Assembly (NCBI GenBank): GCA_902702965.1
Contig: CACRXP010000893.1
Coordinates: 1-64,000, forward strand
DNA length: 64,000 nt
Reading direction: 5' to 3'
Source: Spirometra erinaceieuropaei
Taxonomy: Eukaryota; Platyhelminthes; Cestoda; Diphyllobothriidea; Diphyllobothriidae
The notes under the pieces were generated by a model. That model was not told the DNA's origin and searched no databases. It saw only the letters and a program-made list of their open reading frames with translations. Every line of letters starts with the position of its first letter. Positions within the stretch are counted from its first letter, which is position 1. Shown here piece after piece: positions 33,501 through 42,184 of this stretch. The translations under genes and the position numbers were made by a program.

Positions 33501-36500
33501 CGTGTGCCATGCCTGAAAATCTTGATTTCGGATTTCATCGAGTTCCACAAAAACATTCGGTTACAAGCATCATTGCCCCTGTAAAGGACGTCATCCTGCT
33601 ATCCCTTCTCCCCCATATCGACAATATTTGCTGTTTTTATATCATCTTCCGCATTCCGACCTCATGCGGTCTGTCGACGCTCACTGCAGAACCCTCAGTA
33701 GTCACTGTCTCCTAGTAGTTCGGTCGTTCCTCCCTTCCTCACTGCTCGGCTGAGCTCGAAGCGTGCTGTGGCCGATCGCGTCTGGGTTCCACTCGTCTGG
33801 CCTCTTTGACGCGGCGTACCAATCCGGCCCAGACGATCTCAATTGTGAATCCCGTATTCAATGCCATATGCAAGCCAGTCCTGTCTGACCCACATTCGTA
33901 CCCATCAAGGCTGACATTTATTGCTACCCTGACGATGACAGACAACATTCCGTTATACACCGCCACCTACAGGCCAGTGTTGCTCGCTTTTTTCTGTCAT
34001 TATTTTTATTAAGGGCTTTTTTTCTCCTGTAAAATTAAATTAATCATTTTTAACTTTATGTAAGGAGTTTTTTTTCACCCCTCAATCATCATGTTTCTCA
34101 ATGGACTTCCAATTTAGAAACTATGAATTGCATTTTGTAAAGATTCGGCCTACCTCGTCTAAAACTCGCATGTAAATTTATTTTAACTTGCTTTGATGGA
34201 ACCCCGACGGGTCTTTAATAAAAATTATTTATCTATCTATCTGTCTATATATGCCCGAGAATTCGCCTAATGGAGAAACTACCGAAGCAATCATCTTTGT
34301 AAAAAATGCTTTACAATCAAGATACCATCTTTTTGAACTGCTTCATTAAATGATCTGCACGCTGTCGAAGAGAGCGGACTGAGTTTGTTCGCTGATGCAG
34401 TAATCCACATTTGTGTTGGCATCTTCTCTACGCTGAGGTTATGTTATACCATGATTTTTAGCACATATCAAAGACGAGGTCTCATTTTAAGAAAGCGTAC
34501 ACTAGAGCAACTGTGAGATGAGACTTGTATTCCGCTGTACCGCGTTTGGACACATTCCCAACGCTGCGGTGTGCTGGCATCTTGTGAGCACCTACTATTT
34601 AGAGTGAAATGCGTGAATGCTCTGTTATCGCTGCAAAGACGTAAACCCAAAATAAAAACAAAAATTACTTTAAGCAATTTTCTACCTGTCACAGTACAGC
34701 TACAATATCTGGAAATTCTCTGGGGAGCCGGCATTATCTTTTGCAATTATCTATTTCTTGAGAAATCCTCATGGCCATTTCATAATTTACTGAATGCACG
34801 GTTTGTAGTGCTCTGGAAGTGCCACCTGATTGATCTTTTTCAAACACACGAAATTTCAGCCAACGTTCTTGACAATGACAACCATGAACTCACCAGCGAG
34901 AAGGGAGCATGCATGGTAACTTGTGCATGTGTTAGTACATAGTGGTAGTAAACTTGCTCAGTATCTAACGCACTCTCTGCTCCTACTTCCCACGTAGACC
35001 CGATGTTAAGACATAATCGGACGAAGCGGAGGTGACATTCGCAAAGGCAAACACACAGATGAATGTTTAGGCGTCGCAATTAGTGCTGTCTGCTCTACTT
35101 CGTACAGCTTGATAGTGATGGGACGTTGAAATGCGTGTGAAACATTTTTAAATGACGATGTGAGAGCGAAATGGCGTGGTGGAGTTGTAGCGTTAGTCGG
35201 CCTTCGACCACTGTAGGCGCGGTGCTTGAACGTGGCTCTTGTGTGCGCACAAAACTGGTTTTCGCAACCTGATGGCGGCCGCCTCTGCTGTTGCTTACAG
35301 GCACTATCCCAATTTTTAGGGAAAGCTCGATGTTTAGGCGTCGCAATTAATGCTGTCCGTTCTACTTCGTACAGCTTGAATGTGATGGGACGTTGAAATG
35401 CGTGTGAAATAGTTTATAATGATGACGCTGTATTAACAGCACAGGTACCTTCTTCCTCTACCTGGGAACGATGTCAAATCTGCATCAAAAAGAGGGATTA
35501 GAGAGTAGCGTGCAGTGGCCGACAAAGCTAAACAGCCATTTTAAACCTGTCACAAACAGGCCCAGCAGAAGAATGTTTGCCTTTTCAAAAAGCAAGACCA
35601 TTGGGCTCAGATCACACCCAGCGGGCGGCATATCAAGGCTTCATTAAAAAGGGCGTTACTTTCTATCTCCTGTAGGAATAGGACTGCGCCATCACACCAG
35701 TTGGCAGCATCTAAAGACATTTATCACAATTAATTTAAAAATCGTAAAGGAATTTCAAATAATTAATAGTGCGAGGCAGGACGGAAGGAAGAACATGGAG
35801 CAGAAAACACTATAACATATTGGGAGCGCGACTAGTAAACAAATGAAATAAGAAAGCTCAGTCAAAAAGTTGAAATACGAAAAGCTCACTACTAAAATAT
35901 GCGCACGAAAATATCACGAAAAACATTCCTAATATACGCATGTGCAAATTGGATACATTGGAGGCTAACACAAAATACAGAGGCTAAACTGATGCAGAAA
36001 GATAGGGAAGGAAAAGAAAAAAATAGCATTAGTCGCAGTATAAATGCGTAATGCCATTCAGTGCGCACACATAGGAGGATACGTCGCACAGGGCATTAGT
36101 CTGGATAACAACATTTACCTAACCAATTTGTGCATCAGATTTTTCTCCTGATATACACATGTATTATACATTATATGCAATTTTCTGAAGACTCGAACCA
36201 GAAACGCGCACAGAACGCCCAAATGCTACGCACTACATGGGCAGTCTTCCACGCAGCATTGCAGTATTCAGGTATGCGGGAGAACTATCAACTTTCGTTC
36301 ACCAGGGGGTGGTCGTTTTATTAAGTCCTCTATCAATATTTTGTCTGTCGAGGGCAAACCTGTCAAATGGGGAAAAATTGCATTTGTCTTGGCCTGATTA
36401 CGAATAATTATTTTGCTCTCTTTCACATCTGCATAATTTCACCAATTGTCTATTTCTTCAACTTCTATGAACAGTGTCTATGCCTTTATCTTGATTGCAC

Positions 36501-38883
36501 ATATCGTTTTGTGATGGAGGATTCCTTTTTATTTTTATATGTCCTTACGATATGCACTTTCTTATTTCTCGATTTCTGCGCTGTTATTTGCAAATGTTCT
36601 TAACTTATTTTTTGAAATCTTTATCACTTTTTCAAACTTTATCGGGATAGATATTTCTCATCTTTTTCTCTTATCTAGCTGACTCCCATATCACGTGTAG
36701 GCTTCTTAAATATTTCTCATTTGTACATAAATATCCTCAATTTATCTACTTTTCGTTAATCTTCACGTGGTTTGACCCGCCTTCAGAGGAGGCAGTCGGC
36801 TTTTCTCCCTCATGTGTCTAGTCCATCGAACGTCAATATGCGAACGTCTTCCACAGAGTAACCTATGCATTTATCTAGGTGCATATTTGGTCAATTTTTG
36901 ACATTGCACCTCGTATTAGTCTACAATTTTGAATGCATATATATTTATGTCAGTTTGTTTTAGAAAAACCTTTGTTGATTTTAATGTCTAGGCATTGCAT
37001 ATGTCACGTTGTTTTCGCTTTTAACTTTCCACACCTCAGTTTTACTAAGTGCTAAAATCAAAATTGATAACTATTTCATTTGGTTAATGTGTTCAATGTC
37101 CTTAAGACCATCGTTGGTGCTTTATATTCTGTTGTTTTATATCTAGGTCCTTAATTTGCTTTTCATGAGGGACGGTAAACAATGAAATGTCACTTTCTTC
37201 TACCGTATTATCATGTTAAAAACCGAAACTATGTTGTCATGTTGAAGTATAAGTGTCGGTAATTTCATTGCTTATTGTAGTTTTCCAGGTGAAACGCCTA
37301 TTTGACCGCAAACGGTCCTTAACATCTAGTGTATATTGTTTTAAAATATAATTTTGTCAAGACTTCACGAAAAAAAGAGCTTTGTTAAACAAGCTCTTTT
37401 TTTCATTTACCCACCTGTACTTTCCAGTTGTTGAATAATCCGTTGCGACTCAAGGCTACATTGTTTGCCATTGCAGGCTTTGGCTGTCACTGAATACTCT
37501 GTTGCAGTCTCCAACCCCAAAAGGGTGCATTGGCGTTGGTGTGTTTGGTCGCTGGTGGTGCACTCCTTCTCCGGAGCATGTTCACTTGCTGCCTTGACTA
37601 CGTACGTCAGATTGAAGTTCTCACTACCGGCCGCAGGTACTAGTGAAACTGTCATCGACGTTTGGCTTACTTCAATTATTTTTACTGTTGGTGCTGTCAA
37701 AGATAATAAATTGAATCAGAAGTTTGAATACGAAACGCAACAAGGCTAAAAAAAAATTACTTTTCCTTCCATACATCAGAGCCGTTCATTCACATTAGCA
37801 TATTTTTTAACACAGAAACGAACCACAAGGGTACTGATTGCCTTACTTTAAGTCTATCTTATATATGTTGTTGCATTTGCTAAAACCATACAATAATATC
37901 CTAATATACACGTGTGCAAACTACTAATTCGGTCATGTTTTGTGTATACCAAAAAGCCGAAAAGCTCAAGGCAATAATCTCGGACATGCATAAAGACGAA
38001 ATGCACAAGAATTTGCTTACGATTTGGAGCTGTCAGGACACATATTACTTGCTTTGAAATGTTGTGCTTGTTCGAGTATGGATTACGTACAAACATAATC
38101 GCATTATATTGTGTTAGAGGTCGCAGACCGTCAAGAATTGCCATGCTAGCACCCTCCTGAGCTGAAACCTCCAAAGTTTCAGTTTGGTTTTGATTACTTG
38201 CTGACGCAAAGACATTCAAGTTTCGTAGTGTTTGCGTCGGCAAGCTCCAATTAAATTGAATATGTTCGCCGTCAATTGCTTCGGCTGTAAATGTTTCTGC
38301 AGCTAAAATGGTAATCAAAGTTAAACCAGATCAATGAAGTTTACAATTCAGAGATCAAAATGTGTTTACTCATCAGGCCAAGTTACGTCTTTATAAATGA
38401 AAAAATTGTTCGCGAAAAACGCCTAAGTGGTTAGTCGACTTTATTTTTTCCCTTTTGCATTTATATAAACAAGACAATAAAAATAATTACTCAAACATTC
38501 ATGTAGTGTCACGCCTCCCAGGGCGTGGACACTAACAAACGATGTCTGTGATGACGTTTACAATACGCTTATTTTATACATTGTATAGTTAAGTTCGTTA
38601 CCTTGAGGATATGTACAAACATCCCTTGGGCTCGAAGCCTGTTCGCAGTTTTGCGGATTCTCTTCAGCCGATGGACAAATTTTCACCATAACATTGTACA
38701 CAGTGTTTGGCACTAAGTCGTTTATTGTGCAAGCGCAGTTTTCAGTATTCAAGGCATGCTTGCATGTGGAATCAATTTTTTCATTTAAAAACACACGAAA
38801 ACAGCTCTGGGAGTCAGCTTCATATGTCGAACGCCATTGCACAATTATCGCTGTAGAAGCATTGCTAAGGGCTTTGAATCGAC
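21410..38883 (-). CDS. FN3-stalk-transmembrane surface protein gene, 5'-incomplete (overall model)
   Basis: I infer a single spliced minus-strand gene from exons that share one rule: every exon enters and leaves in phase 1. In order these are FN3 exons (38602-38883, 38021-38302, 37415-37693), a 63-nt exon (32194-32256), a diverged 57-nt exon (31837-31893), seven related 57-nt exons (30506, 29317, 28553, 27368, 26179, 24989 and 23799 at their 3' ends), and a final transmembrane exon (21410-21522). The product would be a type I membrane protein with FN3 domains outside, a Thr/Pro/Ser-rich stalk, one helix and a short basic tail. The signal peptide and start lie upstream, beyond the transposons or outside the window. 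The domain order brings the EG95/45W family of cestode FN3 antigens to mind, but I cannot show homology. No transcript evidence is available. Confidence 0.6.
21884..22863. mobile_element. Tc1/mariner-like foldback MITE, 980 bp, flanked by TA
   Basis: Long inverted arms of about 340 bp. The left end reads CAGTAGATGTGCTAAC; the right end, reverse complemented, reads CAGTAGATTTACTAAC. Both arms contain a tttcgaaatg-type segment, a tcggctttcgaagaac/tcggctttcgaaaaaac segment and ccagttac. Each end is directly followed by TA, the duplicated target of the Tc1/mariner superfamily. There is no transposase frame. It sits in the intron before the transmembrane exon of the FN3 gene. Confidence 0.8.
22965..23140 (-). 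repeat. Old tRNA-SINE tail in the last intron
   Basis: Shares the SINE body in the same orientation as 795-940: ggtaacggaacgtgcc, cagcgactagt, tactgacaaag and ccggaatggtcatttctggc. An open frame across it (22,946-23,242) is a by-product of SINE sequence and is not annotated as a gene. Confidence 0.55.
23799..23855 (-). CDS. 57-nt stalk exon, copy 1, with mutated donor
   Basis: Aligned to the others it codes DKSTAATDPTPVPTAKPSE (Lys replacing Thr near the end). The donor reads GAGG|TTAAGC, so the invariant G of GT is lost. A GT one base earlier (GAG|GTTAAG) would give a 56-nt exon and shift the frame. Copy 1 is therefore probably skipped or dead, and splicing may run from copy 2 straight to the final exon. 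Confidence 0.5.
24989..25045 (-). CDS. 57-nt stalk exon, copy 2
   Basis: Base-identical to copy 3 including splice sites. Its 1,190-bp unit and that of copy 3 are nearly indistinguishable over their whole length, so this duplication is very recent or has been homogenised. Confidence 0.7.
26179..26235 (-). CDS. 57-nt stalk exon, copy 3
   Basis: Acceptor tttctatttgtggaag and donor GAGG|GTAAGC bound 57 nt in phase 1-1 coding DKSTAATDPTPVPTATPSE. An internal ctactgcag 15 nt into the exon could act as an alternative acceptor, giving a 42-nt exon in the same phase. Confidence 0.7.
27368..27424 (-). CDS. 57-nt stalk exon, copy 4 (Val-Ile variant)
   Basis: Same exon frame, with the first bases TT ATA giving Val-Ile instead of Asp-Lys and one synonymous change (GCG for GCT). 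Acceptor is gattctggag and donor GAGG|GTAAGC. All internal Thr/Pro positions are kept. Confidence 0.68.
28553..28609 (-). CDS. 57-nt stalk exon, copy 5
   Basis: Acceptor tttctatttgtggaag, donor GAGG|GTAAGC, phase 1-1, coding the DKSTAATDPTPVPTATPSE repeat. The exon is base-identical to copies 2, 3 and 6, while the intron beyond its 5' side carries the catgttgcatc variant also seen at copy 7. Confidence 0.68.
29161..29313. other. Assembly gap, 153 N, inside the exon array
   Basis: Neighbouring exons are 764 bp apart across the gap instead of about 1,189, so roughly 425 bp beyond the 153 N drawn are unaccounted for. A near-identical tandem repeat is a likely place for assembly collapse. Confidence 0.95.
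29317..29373 (-). CDS. 57-nt stalk exon, copy 6
   Basis: Identical to copies 2, 3 and 5, coding DKSTAATDPTPVPTATPSE with the Asp codon split across the junction. Only three bases of the following intron (gta) are visible before the N gap begins, so the donor core GGTA is seen but not its full context. Confidence 0.65.
30506..30562 (-). CDS. 57-nt stalk exon, copy 7 (most 5' of the amplified set)
   Basis: Phase 1-1 exon between acceptor gattctcgag and donor GAGG|GTAAGC. It codes the 19-residue stalk repeat STAATDPTPVPTATPSE, preceded by Ile after a hydrophobic split codon instead of Asp-Lys (first bases TT ATA rather than AT AAA). This variant start is shared with the copy at 27,368. Confidence 0.68.
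31837..31893 (-). CDS. Diverged 57-nt stalk exon
   Basis: Acceptor tacgcacag and a strong donor A|GTAAGT bound exactly 57 nt in phase 1-1, coding TSTPVVTPTGEVTPSPGE plus split codons. It has the same length, phase and Thr/Pro composition as the seven amplified exons but clearly different sequence, so it is probably an older member of the series. Confidence 0.65.
32194..32256 (-). CDS. Probable 63-nt symmetric stalk exon
   Basis: Between a T-rich acceptor (tttttttgtcgtaatccgacag) and a weak donor T|GTACGC lies a 63-nt phase 1-1 exon coding about 21 residues rich in Thr, Ser and Glu (SPSEDETTTTMSETTRIPTP). Length, phase and composition match the other stalk exons and it sits between them and the FN3 exons. 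The donor is non-optimal, so inclusion is uncertain. Confidence 0.45.
33700..34255 (+). repeat. LINE 3' end (family 2), plus strand
   Basis: This matches, in reverse complement, the 3' end of the minus-strand LINE at 53.1-53.6 kb. Shared stretches include gccgatcgcgtctgg, gcctacctcgtctaaaactcg-type sequence and acttgctttgatggaacccc. It ends in a simple atctatctatctgtctata tail, typical of a LINE 3' terminus. It is inserted in the long intron, antisense to the FN3 gene. Confidence 0.75.
34260..37370. other. Intronic region without recognised exons
   Basis: Apart from the short duplication at 35.1-35.4 kb, no exon-like phase-1 open stretch with splice sites was found. Several 60-120 codon open stretches exist on both strands, but none has recognisable motifs. 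Confidence 0.5.
35062..35430. repeat. Tandem duplication of about 100 bp, 268 bp apart
   Basis: The stretch atgtttaggcgtcgcaatta through gtgatgggacgttgaaatgc occurs at 35,062-35,160 and again at 35,330-35,430 with high identity. It lies in the long intron between the FN3 exons and the stalk exons. Confidence 0.8.
37370..37403. other. Perfect hairpin just inside the intron after FN3 exon 3
   Basis: Thirteen-base perfect stem (aaaaaaagagctt / aagctcttttttt) with an 8-nt loop, starting 11 nt after the donor of the FN3 exon in transcription order. It could fold in the pre-mRNA close to the 5' splice site. No function can be claimed from sequence alone. Confidence 0.6.
37415..37693 (-). CDS. FN3 domain exon 3 of the visible set
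   Basis: Exon of 279 nt, acceptor tctttgacag, donor G|GTGGGT, phase 1-1. The 93 residues start with PTVKIIEVSQTSMTVSLVPA (A and B strands) and contain LLGLETATEYSVTAKAC (E-F region with the Leu and Tyr core). There is one NLT sequon and four cysteines. It is the last FN3 exon before the small stalk exons. Confidence 0.82.
38021..38302 (-). CDS. FN3 domain exon 2 of the visible set
   Basis: Exon of 282 nt, acceptor attttag, donor C|GTAAGC, phase 1-1. The 94 residues include GEHIQFNWSLP (B strand with Trp), LDGLRPLTQYNAIMFV (Leu/Tyr core of FN3) and three N-glycosylation sequons (NWS, NQT, NIS). The sequons fit a secreted or surface protein. The open frame continues past the donor for about 60 codons, but that part has no FN3 character and is taken as intron. 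Confidence 0.8.
38602..38883 (-). CDS. FN3 domain exon 1 of the visible set (cysteine-rich)
   Basis: Exon of 282 nt between a polypyrimidine acceptor (ttttttgctttag) and the donor G|GTAACG, phase 1 at both ends. It codes 94 residues with the FN3 pattern: an early AIIVQWRS strand, then INDLVPNTVYNVMVKI, the typical L-x-P-x-T-x-Y turn and F strand. Seven cysteines are present, more than usual for FN3, and suggest disulfides in an extracellular domain. It is the most 5' exon I can see; nothing upstream to 39,024 looks like another exon. Confidence 0.78.
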
Positions 38884-39023
38884 CTAAAGCAAAAAATAAG
38901 AGTGACTGACGAAGATATTAATAAAACATTTCGTGGTTGTTGCATGGGCAAGGCAATATTATGACCAAGATAAATGAAATTAATCCCCTCGAATACGCAG
39001 GTATGGCTTTATTACGCTATTCC

Positions 39024-39338
39024 AATTCTGGCTTATGTGTGCACACGTAAGCCAGTGCAACTATAATGTTTGGAAAATAAGATACATATGTATCTTATTT
39101 TCCAAACATTATAGTTGCTATCATGATACTATCGTAGTAAGATACATATATAAATTAACCATAGTTATTTTATATATATATAAAATAACTATGGTTAATT
39201 TATATATGTATCTTACTACGAAAGTATCATGATAGCTATCATGATACTATCATGCATGATAGTATACTAGTATACTATCATGCATGAATATAACTATCAT
39301 GAATATTATAATATTCATACATATGCGTAACTCATACA
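39024..39338. repeat. Palindrome-built 315-bp repeat, intact copy
   Basis: The unit is a chain of near-perfect palindromes. One is about 60 bp centred near 39,089 (gatacatatgtatc core). One is about 110 bp centred near 39,180 (tatatatatata core). One of about 40 bp is centred on actagt near 39,271. It begins aattctggcttatg and ends gcgtaactcataca, where the next copy starts 315 bp later. No coding potential is present, and each arm would extrude as a long hairpin. Confidence 0.85.
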
Positions 39339-39486
39339 AATTCTGGCTTATGTGTGCACACGTAAGCCAGTGCAACTATAATGTTTGGAAAATAAGATAC
39401 ATATGTATCTTATTTTCCAAACATTATAGTTACTATCATGATACTATCGTAGTAAGATACATATATAAATTAACCATAGTTATTTT
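39339..39486. repeat. Second palindrome repeat copy, left half
   Basis: Repeats 39,024-39,170 with few changes and stops at the centre of the large palindrome, where the DNA transposon begins. The right half resumes at 43,435. Confidence 0.88.
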
Positions 39487-39994
39487 CCCTGCCAACACCT
39501 GGCCGCACCTTGTCGGTGTGGCCAGGTGTGGCCAAGCTCGGCCATGGCCACGCCAAATTTGAAGAAATTTCGGAGGACCTCCCAGTCGTGTAGGCGACCA
39601 CTTCTGCATTGCAAAGTGCTAAATCAGTCAAGATATATCCTATATCACTCATAAAGTACCACGAATCTTCATATTGTGAGCAGTGGTTATGTCTCGAAAT
39701 CAGGTGATTAAGGTGCTTTGTTTAAGTGGGCCAATGCGACGCCATTGATCTTTTGCTGTGTCTGGGGTAAGCGTTGCGGTTCTCTCGTCCTGTGATTGTT
39801 TATGACATATTAACAAGTAATTCGGCGTCCATTTTGTGTCTGGTACACCTTTCTTTTCCAAGTTATGCCATTTAGGGTATTCGTTATGCTTAATAAGGTG
39901 TAGTAACATATGTATTAGTATAATTTAACTTATGATTTTGCGAACAATGTTGAAAGTACAAATATTTGTTGTCTTTGAGTAGTTATTCGTTGCA

Positions 39995-41257
39995 ATGAAG
40001 CGTAATTATTACGGCTTTCACCGAAGCACTATATACAAACGGCTCTTGCGCCAGAGGCGGGCATATTATGCTGCTATGGAGGAGCAACCCATCGCATCAA
40101 CGTCTTTGGTTGCAAATGAGTCACCGGAATTGCAAATGCCCGAACTAATGCCGGAAGTTTCAACGGGTAGGAGTTGTATGTGCCTTATTTACTGGAATAC
40201 ATAGAACAACCTGTAGTGGCTGGGACCGTGGACACAGTGGAAGGCAGATGCTTGACGACGGATTTGCGCGAATTTTGTTTGAGGGCAAACTTGTCGTTGA
40301 CCACAGCAAGGGATTTGTTTCAGGTGCTGCGGCACTATCATCCGGAGCTACCCATCGACCCAAGGACGCTACTGCAGACGCCTCGGACTTGCGTTACCAA
40401 GTCCCTGAAGAGAGGAAAATACGTTCACCTGGGTCTCGAACGCGGCCTACTCGACGAATTGCGCCTTTGCCCACCAACAGGCATTTCTGAAGTGCACGTT
40501 CAACTGCACATTGACGGAATGAAGGTATTTAAAGCGTCTGCTCAGTGCTTGTGGCCGATCCTTGCCCGTGTTAACCACCCCGTTGTTGGGCAGCCCTTTG
40601 TCGTTGGAGTGTTCTGCGGTTTTGGTAAGCCCGAACCGTTGGAAGACTTTCTGGGCGATTGTGTAAGTGAACTGAAGGGCCTTCTCACCACGGGCCTGCG
40701 CGATCCACGTACAGAAAGTGTCATCAAAGTGCATTTGCTCAATGTGATTTGCGACACCCCAGCCCGCTGTTATGTACGACAAGTGAAGGCCCACAATGGC
40801 TACTATGGATGCGACAGGTACGCTATTTTGTAATTGCAATCGTAACTGCTGTAGATGTTGTCACAAAGGGAAACATATTGCGAATCGCATGACATTTCCG
40901 CAATACAGTGGCCGTCTCCGTGATGACAGGTCGTTTAGGTTGCGAAGTCAGGGACCGCATCATAAGGGCAGATCTCCCTTCGAGGATTTGCCCATCGACA
41001 TGGTTTCCTGTTTCCCAATTGACTACATGCACCAAGTCTGCCTCGGTGTTATGCGAAAATTGTTGCATACTTGGCGACTTGGTTTTGGTGGCAACTCTGT
41101 GTCATTAAACGCATCTACTAAGCTATGCCCTCACTTGAGTAGACAACGCTTATCATTTATTACTTTAGACACTCCACGGCCATTTCGTCATATGTTTCCA
41201 CGGCTACTATTTCGACGGAATTTAGTCAGCAGGTGCAAAAGGACATGGCTGACATAA
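39995..41257 (+). CDS. Transposase-like protein, spliced and partly decayed
   Basis: Exon 1 starts at ATG 39,995 (MKRNYYGFHRSTIYKRLLRQ). A 38-nt intron (40,167-40,204, GTAGGA...CATAG) joins it to a long exon with LREFCLRANLSLTTARDLFQ, VQLHIDGMKVFKASAQCLWP, PFVVGVFCGFGKPEPLEDFL and VICDTPARCYVRQVKAHNGY. A second 37-nt intron (40,818-40,854) continues the frame into CDRCCHKGKHIANRMTFPQ and DMVSCFPIDYMHQVCLGVMR. This order of blocks is typical of a widespread animal transposon protein that often carries DUF4806. After about 41,080 the frame no longer looks conserved, so the 3' part is broken or spliced in a way I cannot see. Both introns restore the frame exactly. Confidence 0.72.
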
Positions 41258-41950
41258 AAGGTCAGTTAATAAACACAAATGTCCGGCTAGCGCACTTGAG
41301 TAAGACTGTGAACAATCTTCGTAACAAACTATTAGGAGAAGGAACGATTTCCTAGCTGAGCAACTTATGGCTCTTCATAGCAGTGTGCAGCAGATGCAGG
41401 CGACACTATCAGATGTTGTCAATGCATTGCAGAGAGCCTCCAGCGCCGGTTCTGCCACATCCTCCTCCCTAAATTTACCGCTGTGTACCGAGGAGGCATA
41501 CGAAAACTTTCTTCGTCGGCTCAGCGTAGAAGACGGCTTTGCAAACGAGGCGGTATGTGCACATCTACTTGACTGTTTTCAGGTCCGGCAACTGGCCATG
41601 GTAGGTGGTCGAAATGAGGCAGACTTCCTCAGAAACCTACTGACGGTTCTATTGGGCCCGCCCTTATGCCACAACTTCTGTTGGGCGGGCGGATCCAAGG
41701 AGAAGAAGTCCTTCATGGCCTGTCCACTTTTTTCTGTCCTTAAAGGTAAGTCAAGTTTTTGTTTATTTTCCCGCGCAGATGCAATTGCCCAACATCCCCG
41801 TTTTGGCAACTGCACCACAGAGATATTTCGACGGACAGCAATCAGGTGGTTTCATGGATCACAGGACCGGTACGGAGGAAGATCGACACGTCGGCGGAGC
41901 GTTCGTCAGGTACAAACTTTGGGGATTTTCATCCACATTTATTTAGACTG
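41235..41950 (+). CDS. Coiled-coil plus DUF4806-like segment of the transposon
   Basis: A frame near 41,210-41,350 gives a heptad-like QQVQKDMADIKGQL and KTVNNLRNKLLGEG before a stop. The frame 41,367-41,750 continues with MQATLSDVVNALQRAS, then LPLCTEEAYENFLRRLSVED and DFLRNLLTVLLGP, then FCWAGGSKEKKSFMACPLFS. The last part follows the DUF4806 pattern: a conserved Leu-Pro-Leu start, a helical middle and a W-x-G...K-x-F end. In-frame stops and a possible intron near 41,745 (GTAAGT) make the exact gene structure uncertain. Confidence 0.65.
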
Positions 41951-42184
41951 CAGAAATCACCACACCTGCCGCCACATGCCCACAATTATCCCCCGCCAAA
42001 GAAACGGTAAGCAAATTTATCGAATTGCCAATCCTACACAGCATGCTATTTACTTCATGTGATTTTTACTATTACAGTAGATGTACTTGTACTTGATACG
42101 GCCTCAGTTATCCTCGCGATGTTGTCGCAGCGAGCGCGAACTATCTCATTTGAGACAAAGTCGGCTAACTTCACTCGAAGGATG

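Larger units (their letters stand above)
31420..33600 (-). repeat. Diverged older part of the exon-bearing repeat region
   Basis: Segments of the 1.19-kb unit reappear here at lower identity: ttattaatgacctcaagcgtctgc at about 32,945, and aatgccacctaaattctctc at both 31,570 and 33,170. A further pair (32,560-32,900 and 33,250-33,580) shares gatgaacgccacagg and neighbouring sequence. The array therefore extends 5' in the gene as degenerated, rearranged copies. Confidence 0.65.

Noticed and set aside
21410..33600. CRISPR-like array
   Set aside because: The regular repeats are 1.19-kb units carrying spliced exons in a eukaryotic gene; there are no short direct repeats with unique spacers and no cas genes.
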